Positions 1 to 6,259 of a DNA stretch of 8,175 nucleotides are shown here, in pieces (positions within the stretch are counted from its first letter, which is position 1; the number at the start of each line of letters is the position of its first letter). Below the pieces are notes generated by a model that did no database searches, had not been told where the DNA came from, and saw only the letters and a list, made by a program, of their open reading frames with translations. This DNA is from JAMXLL01 sp035279875 (GTDB lineage: Bacteria > Desulfobacterota > Binatia > Binatales > Binataceae), in contig DATEGX010000082.1 in assembly GCA_035279875.1 (NCBI GenBank), positions 1-8,175 on the forward strand, given 5' to 3'. Made by a program: the position numbers and the translations under genes.

Positions 1-900
1 GATCTCGGTTAGCCCGGTAAAGGCTTCCGGATTTCGAAAGAAGCTGGTCACTCGGATGAGAAAATCATGGACCAGCGCAGCCACCTCGTTGCGATCGTCC
101 CGCAGCAGATCGGCATACTGCGAGAGCTGCTCGACCTGCCGCAACGCCATGCGGCGCGCGATACGACGCTGAATGGTGCTGCGCTTGTATCCGCTAAAGT
201 CCACTTGGGCGTGAATTCGCAGTAGTTGAAAAATCCGCTTGAGGCTTGGCTCCGGCGAGGAAGACTGGTCGGCGTCCTGATCAGCGTCCCGGCCCAGGTA
301 GGGGTGTTGTCCTATCTCGGCAATTTTCCCTGCTATTCCCTGGGGAGGCAGAATGAAGTCGACGCATCCGGTCTCGATGGCTTTTTTCGGCATTCCGTCG
401 AAGCGCGCGGAAGCGGGCTCCTGCGCGAAGATGATCCCTCCAGCTCCTTTAATTTCCTGGATGCCGAGCGCGCCGTCCGAGCCGGTGCCGGACAGTACGA
501 CCGCGATGCAGTTGCGGCCACGGTCCCGGGCCAGCGAGTTGAGCATCGAGTCGATCGGCATGCGCCGTTGGCCGGCACTATCGTGACGTTGCAGGCGCAG
601 AACGCCGTCTACGCCCAGGACCGTACAGACGGCGGGCACGACGTAGAGATGGTTCACCTCGAGCGCCATGCCATCCTCTGCTTCGACTATCGGGATGCGG
701 CTCGTCTTCGCAAGCAGGTCGCCCAGAAGACTGAAATGATCCGGATCGCGATGTTGAACCAGAATGAACGCCATGCCGGGCGTCGCCGAGAGTTCGGTAA
801 GAAATTCCGAAAGGGCTTCGATACCGCCAGCCGACGAGCCGATGCCCACTACATTGAAGGGCGCCTTCGGATCCGCGGTTTCGTCACATTCTTCAGGCAT
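1..900 (-). CDS. CheB-CheR fusion protein (methylesterase/methyltransferase), N-terminal part
   Basis: I read this as the first 300 residues of a CheB/CheR hybrid, with the C-terminus beyond the left edge. CheB demethylates or deamidates, and CheR methylates, glutamates of chemoreceptors; hybrids often serve atypical chemosensory or stress-signalling pathways. Residues about 15-195 form the CheB catalytic domain. The expected triad is visible: Ser in GSSAGG (21-26), His50 in VQHRDP and Asp142 in GTGSDG. Residues about 219-300 begin the CheR domain with its alpha-helical lead (YKRSTIQRRIARRM, 238-251) and FLIRVTSFFRNP (280-291); the SAM-binding part is missing. There is no receiver domain ahead of CheB, so control by CheA phosphorylation is not expected in the usual way. 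The ATG at 900-898 is the only start after an in-frame TGA at about 936-934, and it lacks a clear Shine-Dalgarno. No other chemotaxis gene lies nearby. The family call is firm; the signalling role is not known. Confidence 0.93.
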   Translation of the reverse strand, partial: MPEECDETADPKAPFNVVGIGSSAGGIEALSEFLTELSATPGMAFILVQHRDPDHFSLLGDLLAKTSRIPIVEAEDGMALEVNHLYVVPAVCTVLGVDGVLRLQRHDSAGQRRMPIDSMLNSLARDRGRNCIAVVLSGTGSDGALGIQEIKGAGGIIFAQEPASARFDGMPKKAIETGCVDFILPPQGIAGKIAEIGQHPYLGRDADQDADQSSSPEPSLKRIFQLLRIHAQVDFSGYKRSTIQRRIARRMALRQVEQLSQYADLLRDDRNEVAALVHDFLIRVTSFFRNPEAFTGLTEI

Positions 901-936
901 TTGATCGATCGCTCGGCCAGAGCGGCTCCAAAGTCA

Positions 937-963
937 ACGGTGGATGAGAGGCGGAGCCACCGT
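937..963. repeat. 7-bp inverted repeat upstream of the CheB-CheR gene
   Basis: ACGGTGG (937-943) and CCACCGT (957-963) are perfect reverse complements separated by 13 bases. The element sits 37-63 bases upstream of the minus-strand CheB-CheR start. It could be an operator or an mRNA leader hairpin, or chance in GC-rich DNA. There is no T-run, so it is not a terminator. Confidence 0.3.
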
Positions 964-1276
964 CCGAACTTCAAGCTATTCTTAGCACCGCGCGTGAGGC
1001 AGCAGGAAGCGCGCCAAGTTCTGGCTGCGGCTTGGGCGATAATCTGGGATTCTCCGACCTCGCGGAGCCGATCAGGCTAAGTGCGTCACAACGGGATGGG
1101 GGGCCGGATCGTAACCTCGTGCCGCACCATTTTGTCGAAGTATTTTGAAGGCGCGTAACGCAACCACATTGAAATCGGGAAGCGGGCCGACAGTGTCTTG
1201 ATGCTCGCCGCTTGCGCCCGCGAAACGGCTGGGAGTAAACGAAGACAGTATCCTTAGCCTGCTCTGAGTTTTCATC

Positions 1277-1283
1277 AAGGGAG
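1277..1283 (+). promoter_or_regulatory. Ribosome binding site that fixes the MDR start
   Basis: AAGGGAG lies 8 bases before ATG 1292 but only 2 bases before the in-frame GTG at 1286. Spacing therefore favours the ATG, giving a 321-residue protein that begins MKAMRAHQ. Confidence 0.7.
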
Positions 1284-1291
1284 AAGTGCTA

Positions 1292-2257
1292 ATGAAGGCG
1301 ATGCGCGCACATCAACTTGGCGGACCGGATCAGCTCCGGTTCGAGGACGCGCCCGAGCCACAGCCGCAGGCCGGACAAGTCCTGATTCAGGTCCGTGCGG
1401 CCGGCATCAACCCGGCCGACCTGGTTCGGCTCTCCGGGCGCCTGGGGACGCCGCCGCTTCCGTATATTCCAGGAACCGATGTGTCCGGCGAGGTCGAGAA
1501 GCTGGGCGCAGGGGTGAGCGGCCTCAAGCCGGGCGATCGGGTTTTTGGCCGTGCGGTTGCGGGCGGTTACGCCGAGAAGACTTGTGTGCCCGCGGCCGAG
1601 GCAATCCCGCTGCCAGCCAATCTATCCTTTGACGAAGGCGCCGCAATTCCGATCCCCTTCTACACGGCGCACTACGCGCTCCATCATCGGGCAGCTGTTA
1701 AACCTGGCGAGTCCGTGCTAGTCGCGGCCGGTGGTGGCGGCGTCGGGGTAGCTGCGATTCAGCTCGCCAAGTTGGCCGGTGCGCGCGTGATCACCACGGT
1801 CGGCTCCAAGGAGAAAGCCGAGCGGGTGCTCGCGCTCGGCGCCGACGTGGCGGTCAACTACCACGAGCAGGACTTCGTCGCCGAGGTGCTGAAGTTCACG
1901 GCGCAGAAAGGTATCGACGTAATCATCGAGAATGTTGCCGCCGACAACATGGCCAAGGATTTCATCGCGCTCGCCCCGCATGGCCGGATCATCGTGATTG
2001 GCACCGGCACCGGCAAGACCGCCGACGCGACTTTTCCGGTCTTTGCGGCGCTGATGAAGGACGCCAACCTGCTTGGGATGAGCCTGATGAACGCGGGCGA
2101 TACGATCGCAGCGATGGCGGCGTCGCTCACGCGCCTGTTCAGCGAAGGCAAGCTCAAGGCGGTGGTGAGTAAATCGTATCCGTTGTCAGCGGCGGCGGCC
2201 GCGATGGCGGATTTGGTGGCTGGCCGGGTCTTCGGCAAACTGGTGCTAGCGCCTTAG
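1292..2257 (+). CDS. Zinc-free MDR-family NAD(P)H:quinone oxidoreductase-like enzyme
   Basis: A 321-residue medium-chain dehydrogenase/reductase of the quinone oxidoreductase (zeta-crystallin) group. These enzymes are cytosolic and use NADPH to reduce quinones, enals or, in some branches, enoyl-CoA or acryloyl-CoA esters. Residues about 1-125 are the GroES-like catalytic domain, with AAGINPADL in place of the zinc-binding Cys motif of alcohol dehydrogenases, followed by PYIPGTDVSGEV. Residues about 126-260 are the Rossmann domain with the dinucleotide loop AAGGGGVG at 145-152, then GSKEKAE and GADVAVNY. There is no structural-zinc cysteine cluster. The length is normal for the family. The start is ATG 1292, set by the Shine-Dalgarno at 1277-1283. 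The gene leads the group and ends 37 bases before the Mch-like gene, so co-transcription is likely. The family is clear; the substrate is not. Confidence 0.9.
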   Translation: MKAMRAHQLGGPDQLRFEDAPEPQPQAGQVLIQVRAAGINPADLVRLSGRLGTPPLPYIPGTDVSGEVEKLGAGVSGLKPGDRVFGRAVAGGYAEKTCVPAAEAIPLPANLSFDEGAAIPIPFYTAHYALHHRAAVKPGESVLVAAGGGGVGVAAIQLAKLAGARVITTVGSKEKAERVLALGADVAVNYHEQDFVAEVLKFTAQKGIDVIIENVAADNMAKDFIALAPHGRIIVIGTGTGKTADATFPVFAALMKDANLLGMSLMNAGDTIAAMAASLTRLFSEGKLKAVVSKSYPLSAAAAAMADLVAGRVFGKLVLAP

Positions 2258-2294
2258 TGCGCGCGCACGATTCGCTTGAGCAGAGCATAGAGTC

Positions 2295-3293
2295 GTGAGT
2301 TCGGCCCCTCAAACGGTAGCCGGTCCATTTTTCGACGAGCTTCAGCCTGGCCAAGTGGTCGATGGCGCGCCGTCGCTGACCCTTACCGAAGGGCTTGCAG
2401 CAGCGCATGCTGCGATCGTGGGCGACCGCCTTCGGCTTGCGCTTGATCGCGAGTTAAGCCGCCGCGTGCTCGACGGCCCGCTCGCTCATCCGGCGCTGGT
2501 ATGGGACGTCGCAATCGGCCAGTCGACGCTACTGACGGGGCGGGTTATCGCCAATTTATTTTACCGCGGCCTGATGTTTCACCGCTTTCCGCTAATCGGC
2601 GATACCTTGCGCACTGTTACCGAAGTGGTTGCGCTGCGACAGAATCGCGGGCGCCCCGGCCGCGCCGCGACCGGCCTGGCCGCATTGCGGGTTCGCACCG
2701 TCGATCAAAAGGACCGGCCGGTACTCGATTTCTGGCGCTGCGCGATGCTGCCGCTTAGCGATCCTGAGGGACAAACCGCGCATGCCGCTGATCTCGAGCA
2801 GATTCCCTCGGAGCTGGAGCCGTCGGCTCTTCGGACGGGAATCGCCGGATGGCGGCTGGATGAGTTCAGGGCGCTGCCGGGCGCGCATTTCACGGAGTTG
2901 ATTGCGGGCACGGTCTGGAAGGTGGTCGGCGGCGATGTGGTGACTTCCGCTCCGGAACTTGCGCGGCTGACGCTCAACGTCGCGATGGCCCATCATGATG
3001 CCGCCAGCAGTACCGCAGGGCGCCTCGTCTACGGCGGCCATACGATCGGTCTGGCGGCAGCACAAGTGGCGCGCGCGCTACCGAACCTGGTGACGATAGT
3101 TGGATGGCATGGTTGCGATCATCTCGGGCCAGTCCGCGAGGGTGACACCCTGCGGAGTGTAATTGAGCTCGAGCGCGTCGAGGCGATTCCCACCGGCGGC
3201 GGCCTGGTCCATCTGCGTTCGCGCGTCAGTGCGGATCGCGAGGGGAGTTCCCAGGACGTGCTCGATTGGCGCTTTATCGGGGTCATGGCATGA
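2295..3293 (+). CDS. mch: MaoC-like mesaconyl-CoA (2-methylfumaryl-CoA) hydratase
   Basis: A 332-residue protein with two MaoC hotdog units (about 5-150 and 175-330). It resembles Chloroflexus Mch, which reversibly dehydrates (2R,3S)-2-methylmalyl-CoA to mesaconyl-C1-CoA. Shared features by my recollection are the opening FFDELQPGQ and TLTEG, the NLFYRG patch, GDTL, RTVDQKDRPVLDF and the C-terminal RLVYGGHTIGLA (243-254). A probable active-site His lies in AHHD (232-235), aligning with a His just before the VYGGH motif in Mch. The start is GTG 2295, the only candidate after the in-frame TGA at 2277-2279; its Shine-Dalgarno is weak (AGAG near 2282-2285). The stop overlaps the start of the CoA-transferase gene by 4 bp, which supports a linked function. 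The alternative is another two-domain MaoC enoyl-CoA hydratase; the Mct neighbour favours Mch. Confidence 0.8.
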   Translation: MSSAPQTVAGPFFDELQPGQVVDGAPSLTLTEGLAAAHAAIVGDRLRLALDRELSRRVLDGPLAHPALVWDVAIGQSTLLTGRVIANLFYRGLMFHRFPLIGDTLRTVTEVVALRQNRGRPGRAATGLAALRVRTVDQKDRPVLDFWRCAMLPLSDPEGQTAHAADLEQIPSELEPSALRTGIAGWRLDEFRALPGAHFTELIAGTVWKVVGGDVVTSAPELARLTLNVAMAHHDAASSTAGRLVYGGHTIGLAAAQVARALPNLVTIVGWHGCDHLGPVREGDTLRSVIELERVEAIPTGGGLVHLRSRVSADREGSSQDVLDWRFIGVMA

Positions 3294-4519
3294 GCGGAAT
3301 TCTATCTGGCTTGCGCGTGGTCGAAGGCTCGGCGTTCGTTGCGGCGCCGCTCGGCGGCATGACGCTCGCCCAGCTTGGTGCGGACGTGATTCGCTTTGAT
3401 CAAATCGGTGGCGGCCTCGATTATCATCGCTGGCCTCTTGCCGACGGTGGTCAGAGCCTCTTTTGGGCTGGTCTGAACAAGGGCAAGCGCTCGATTCAGT
3501 TGGACCTGGGTTCACCGGCAGGGCGTGCACTCGCGACCGCGCTCATCAGTGCGTCAGGCGAGCAAAGCGGCATATTCCTGACCAACTTCCCGGCCCGCGG
3601 ATGGCTCGCCTACGAGACTTTGGCGAAGCACCGGCCCGACCTGGTCATGGTGGCCCTTACCGGCAATCCCGACGGCACCAGCGAAGTCGACTACACTGTC
3701 AATCCGGCGACCGGCTTCCCCTGGGCGACTGGGCCGCGCAACCTGGCGGAGCCACTCAACAGCGTGCTACCCGCGTGGGATATCGCCCTGGGAACGCTCG
3801 CAACCGTCGGCTTGCTGTCAGCCGAGCGCTACCGGCGGCTCACGGGCAAGGGTCAGCTCGTCAGCCTGTCGCTCTCGGACGTGGCGTTCGCGATGGTTGG
3901 CAACCTGGGGCGGATAGCCGAGGCACAACTCGGCGGCCGCGACCAGCATAAGGATGGCAATTACCTTTATGGCGCCTTCGGCCACGACTTCGAGACGCGC
4001 GACGGCAGGCGTGTGATGGTGGTCGCACTGACGCCGAGGCAATGGAGTGCGCTGGTCGAGGCTACCGGGATTGAGCGCGCATGCCGTGACGTCGAGCATG
4101 CCACGGGTTACGATTTGAGCAGCGAGAGCGGACGTTTCCAGAGCCGCGACCTGATCGCTGCGATTCTCCGGCCATGGTTCGCCTCGCGCGATCTCGCGAC
4201 TGTTCGCCAGACTTTCGCGGGAACCAATGTCTCGTGGGGCCCGTATCAGACTTTCCGTCAGTTGACCGCGGAGGACCCCCGATGTTCGGTCGCGAATCCG
4301 ATGTTCACTCAGGTGGAACATCCGGGTATCGGCACCTATCTCATGCCTGGGTCACCGTTGGATTTTTCCGCGGTCGCTCGGCTGCCGGTTCGGCGCGCAC
4401 CGCTGCTGGGGGAAAATACTGACGAAATTCTGGCCGAGGTGCTGGGTATCAGCGCAAAGGAAATCGCACGCCTGCACGACGACCGCGTGGTCGCGGGGCC
4501 GTCCGGCAACCCCGACTAA
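3290..4519 (+). CDS. mct: Class III CoA-transferase, mesaconyl-CoA C1-C4 CoA transferase
   Basis: A 409-residue CaiB/BaiF (family III) CoA-transferase. The opening (residues 8-37, LRVVEGSAFVAAPLGGMT and onward to RFD) and GGGLDYHRWP, LFWAGLNKGKRSI, TNFPARGWL, SEVDYTVNP and GNYLYGAFG match what I remember of Chloroflexus Mct, which moves CoA within one molecule, turning mesaconyl-C1-CoA into mesaconyl-C4-CoA (also named 2-methylfumaryl-CoA isomerase). The likely nucleophile is Asp164 in LPAWDI (codon 3779-3781), where family III enzymes form an aspartyl-CoA thioester. The C-terminal YLMPGSPLDF and LGENTDEIL are typical of the family. I chose ATG 3290 because it makes an ATGA overlap with the mch stop and begins the conserved MSGILSGL; a TTG at 3266 would add eight unconserved residues. 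GGGG at 3279-3282 may serve as the Shine-Dalgarno. Other CaiB-type transferases are possible but fit less well. Confidence 0.87.
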   Translation: MSGILSGLRVVEGSAFVAAPLGGMTLAQLGADVIRFDQIGGGLDYHRWPLADGGQSLFWAGLNKGKRSIQLDLGSPAGRALATALISASGEQSGIFLTNFPARGWLAYETLAKHRPDLVMVALTGNPDGTSEVDYTVNPATGFPWATGPRNLAEPLNSVLPAWDIALGTLATVGLLSAERYRRLTGKGQLVSLSLSDVAFAMVGNLGRIAEAQLGGRDQHKDGNYLYGAFGHDFETRDGRRVMVVALTPRQWSALVEATGIERACRDVEHATGYDLSSESGRFQSRDLIAAILRPWFASRDLATVRQTFAGTNVSWGPYQTFRQLTAEDPRCSVANPMFTQVEHPGIGTYLMPGSPLDFSAVARLPVRRAPLLGENTDEILAEVLGISAKEIARLHDDRVVAGPSGNPD

Positions 4520-4553
4520 TCGAGTTCGCTCCCGAGACAGGAGATATCGCACT

Positions 4554-4589
4554 GGGAGCCGTGTTATGAAAAACGGGTTAGGAGCCTAA
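4554..4589 (+). CDS. Possible 7-codon leader mini-ORF (MKNGLGA)
   Basis: GGGAG (4554-4558) stands 7 bases before ATG 4566, which opens a seven-codon frame ending at TAA 4587-4589, ten bases before the next gene. The span given includes the Shine-Dalgarno. GCTCCC (4528-4533) could pair with GGGAGC (4554-4559) and hide this site. It could be a translational leader for the exported protein downstream, or chance. The codons are not enriched for any one amino acid, so amino-acid attenuation is not suggested. Confidence 0.25.
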   Translation, partial: GSRVMKNGLGA

Positions 4590-4599
4590 AAGACCTTCG

Positions 4600-5112
4600 A
4601 TGACTAAACAGCTCAGCTTGGTTGCACTCGCCGTGATCACATTGACGGTATGCGCGGCAGCATTCGCAGCGAAATCCTCGGGCGGTGACAAGGCTGCAAT
4701 CGCGGTTCTTGAGCAACGGATCGCCAACGCGGTCGAAGCCAAAAACGCGCAGGCCATATTGGAAAATTATATCCCCGGTGACGAATTACTCGTCTTCGAC
4801 GCTATCCCGCCGCGCCAGTACCAGGGCTGGGACGCTTATCTCAAGGATTGGCAGGGCGTACTTGACCAATGCGCCGGCAAGCCCAGCATGAAGATCGGAG
4901 ATCTCGGAATCGAGGTCGAAGGAAACCTGGCCTATTCTCACAGCATTCAGCATTTCGCCTGTGCAGGCACGAACGGACGTCCGCTCCGGCTCACGATGCG
5001 CACCACGGACATTTATCGTAAGAACCAGGGCAAATGGTTGATCGTGCACGAACACAATTCGGTGCCGGTTGACCTCGCAACGGCGAAGGCCGACCTGGGT
5101 TCCAAGCCTTAG
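4600..5112 (+). CDS. Exported SnoaL/NTF2-like (DUF4440-type) protein
   Basis: A 170-residue protein with a cleavable signal peptide: Lys3, a hydrophobic core at about 5-17, and a probable signal peptidase I site near AAFAA (20-24). Cys18 is not in a good lipobox, since Val precedes it. The mature part is a single cone-shaped NTF2-like domain of the SnoaL / calcium-calmodulin kinase association type: helix LEQRIANAVEAKNAQAILENY (37-57), VFDAIPPRQYQGWDAY, then the sheet with GNLAYSHSIQHF (108-119), TDIYRKNQGKWLIVHEH (136-152) and the ending SVPVDLATAKADLGSKP. Cys91 and Cys121 could form a disulfide in the periplasm. Family members range from ketosteroid isomerase-like enzymes to binding proteins, so no reaction can be assigned. 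It follows mct by 80 bases; GGAG at 4581-4584 is 15 bases from the ATG, rather far for a Shine-Dalgarno. Confidence 0.85.
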   Translation: MTKQLSLVALAVITLTVCAAAFAAKSSGGDKAAIAVLEQRIANAVEAKNAQAILENYIPGDELLVFDAIPPRQYQGWDAYLKDWQGVLDQCAGKPSMKIGDLGIEVEGNLAYSHSIQHFACAGTNGRPLRLTMRTTDIYRKNQGKWLIVHEHNSVPVDLATAKADLGSKP

Positions 5113-5348
5113 CGGTCCGTTTAGCGTTTCAGCAAGATCGCATGATTGGGGCTTGAATCAGAATAGCTCCCGCGACTGCGCTGGAGCCCGTCGTGAAAGG
5201 CTCCTCACCCGCGGCGGGAACGGCGGACCGGTTTCGCGGCATATAGTTCCCTCTTCGATCGCAAACGGTGCAAGATCAGGCCGTTGCTACGGTCGTGAGG
5301 GATGCTGCTAAGCTCGCGCTACGAGAAACTTGGCTAGGAGGATCGAGC
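5113..5348 (+). other. Intergenic region upstream of the crotonase gene
   Basis: These 236 bases hold no recognisable gene. GGAGCC (5183-5188) and GGCTCC (5199-5204) could form a 6-bp stem with a 10-base loop, but no T-run follows, so it is at best a weak hairpin. The gap is long enough for a separate promoter for the crotonase gene; I cannot point to clear -35/-10 boxes. Confidence 0.35.
5336..5341 (+). promoter_or_regulatory. Strong Shine-Dalgarno that fixes the crotonase start
   Basis: AGGAGG ends 7 bases before GTG 5349. The open frame continues upstream to 5268, but those 27 codons lack family similarity and would contain this Shine-Dalgarno, so GTG 5349 is the start. Confidence 0.85.
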
Positions 5349-6134
5349 GTGAGCGACGATATAGTACGGTACGAGGTACGAGACGAGATTGCTTATATCG
5401 TAATGAATCGGCCCGACAAGCTGAACGCAGTCAGCGTTCCGCTTAGCGACGCGCTCAACCAGACCTGGACGCGCTTCGAGGCCGATCCGGAAGCAAAGGT
5501 CGCGATTCTCAGCTCGACGGGCCGCGCTTTCTGCGCCGGCGCCGACTTGAGCGGCGGCGCTCCCGCCGACGATGTTGGTATTCCCTGGGCAATCAGGTTG
5601 CATCGAGCCTACCCGCAAAACGGAGTTACGGTGTTCAAGCCGATCGTCGGCGCGGTCCATGGCTACGCCCTGGGAGCCGGCTGGGCATTAGCGGTCAGAG
5701 GATGCGACATCACGATTGCAGGAGAGAGCGCGATGTTCGGTTTCCCGGAGCCGCGCGTTGGTATCTCAATTCCGCCAGTCGACTATCTGCCGTACGTTCC
5801 GTTCAAGGCCAGCCTGGAATTCATGCTGTTGGCGTGGAACGGCGGCGAGATGCTGGACGCCAGGCGTGCCTACGAATTGGGCATGGTCAATCGGGTGGTG
5901 CCGGACGCGGACCTGATGAGCGAGGCGATTCGCTGGGCGGAGAAACTCAAGAAAATTCCCCCGATGTATATCAAGGCGGTTAAGTACGGCCACTATAAGG
6001 CGGTCGAATCAAAGACGACGCGGGACGAACGGGAATATCTCAACTTCATCTGGCCCCAGGAAGTCAGCGACGACAGCCGCGAGGGCCGGCGCGCGTTCAA
6101 GGAAAAGCGCGAACCGCGCTTTAAGGGCCGCTGA
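5349..6134 (+). CDS. Enoyl-CoA hydratase/isomerase (crotonase) family protein
   Basis: A 261-residue crotonase-fold enzyme, starting at GTG and normal in length. It would act on acyl-CoA thioesters in the cytosol, usually by hydrating or isomerising a C=C bond. Visible motifs are IAYIVMNRPDKLNAVS (14-29), FCAGADLS (61-68), which supplies one oxyanion-hole NH, and HGYALGAGWALAVRGCD (104-120), which supplies the other. The acid-base residue equivalent to Glu164 of mitochondrial hydratase is kept as Glu134 in FGFPEPRVGI. The Glu144 equivalent is replaced by Ala113 (GAGWAL rather than GGGCEL). Many isomerase, dehydratase and hydrolase branches of the family lack one of the two glutamates, so simple enoyl-CoA hydratase activity should not be assumed. 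The C-terminal SREGRRAFKEKREPRFKG is typical. The gene is last in the plus-strand series and converges on the amidohydrolase gene. Confidence 0.9.
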   Translation: MSDDIVRYEVRDEIAYIVMNRPDKLNAVSVPLSDALNQTWTRFEADPEAKVAILSSTGRAFCAGADLSGGAPADDVGIPWAIRLHRAYPQNGVTVFKPIVGAVHGYALGAGWALAVRGCDITIAGESAMFGFPEPRVGISIPPVDYLPYVPFKASLEFMLLAWNGGEMLDARRAYELGMVNRVVPDADLMSEAIRWAEKLKKIPPMYIKAVKYGHYKAVESKTTRDEREYLNFIWPQEVSDDSREGRRAFKEKREPRFKGR

Positions 6135-6192
6135 ACGTCCCAGTCGAAAGGCACACGCGCGTCGGGGTTGCGCGGAGACTAGCGGATAAACC

Positions 6193-6234
6193 AAAAATCG
6201 AAGGCCGCAGACGAGTCGTGCTCATCTGCGGCCT
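6193..6234 (-). terminator. Rho-independent terminator of the amidohydrolase gene
   Basis: A perfect 10-bp stem, AGGCCGCAGA (6202-6211) with TCTGCGGCCT (6225-6234), is extended inward by GAG/CTC past one mismatch and capped by a 5-base loop. Read on the minus strand, the hairpin is followed by TTCGATTTTT, a short U-run. It lies 26 bases past the stop codon of the minus-strand gene. On the plus strand no T-run follows, so it would stop crotonase transcripts less well, though the hairpin could still protect their 3' end. Confidence 0.82.
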
Positions 6235-6259
6235 CCATGTAATCCAACAGGCGTCTAAT

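Larger units (their letters stand above)
901..1291. other. Intergenic region between divergent genes
   Basis: About 390 bases separate the divergently oriented CheB-CheR gene and the MDR oxidoreductase gene, so promoters for both should lie here. Short open frames on both strands show no recognisable protein and I treat them as chance. I see one inverted repeat (937-963) and the Shine-Dalgarno of the right-hand gene (1277-1283). I find no convincing -35/-10 pair, tRNA or riboswitch. Confidence 0.5.

Noticed and set aside
226..1080. Plus-strand 284-codon open frame
   Set aside because: It is antisense to the CheB-CheR gene, whose minus-strand translation has unmistakable catalytic motifs; the plus-strand product resembles nothing and is Arg-rich, as expected for a shadow frame.
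1072..1278. Minus-strand 68-codon frame between the CheB-CheR and MDR genes
   Set aside because: No recognisable motif, no good Shine-Dalgarno, and it overlaps the expected promoter region of the MDR gene.
3266..3289. TTG start giving the CoA-transferase eight extra residues
   Set aside because: ATG 3290 begins the conserved N-terminus and gives the ATGA overlap with mch.
5183..5204. GGAGCC/GGCTCC hairpin as a terminator after the NTF2-like gene
   Set aside because: The stem is only 6 bp with a 10-base loop and no T-run follows.
5268..5348. Upstream extension of the crotonase by 27 codons
   Set aside because: It lacks family similarity, and AGGAGG at 5336-5341 clearly serves GTG 5349.
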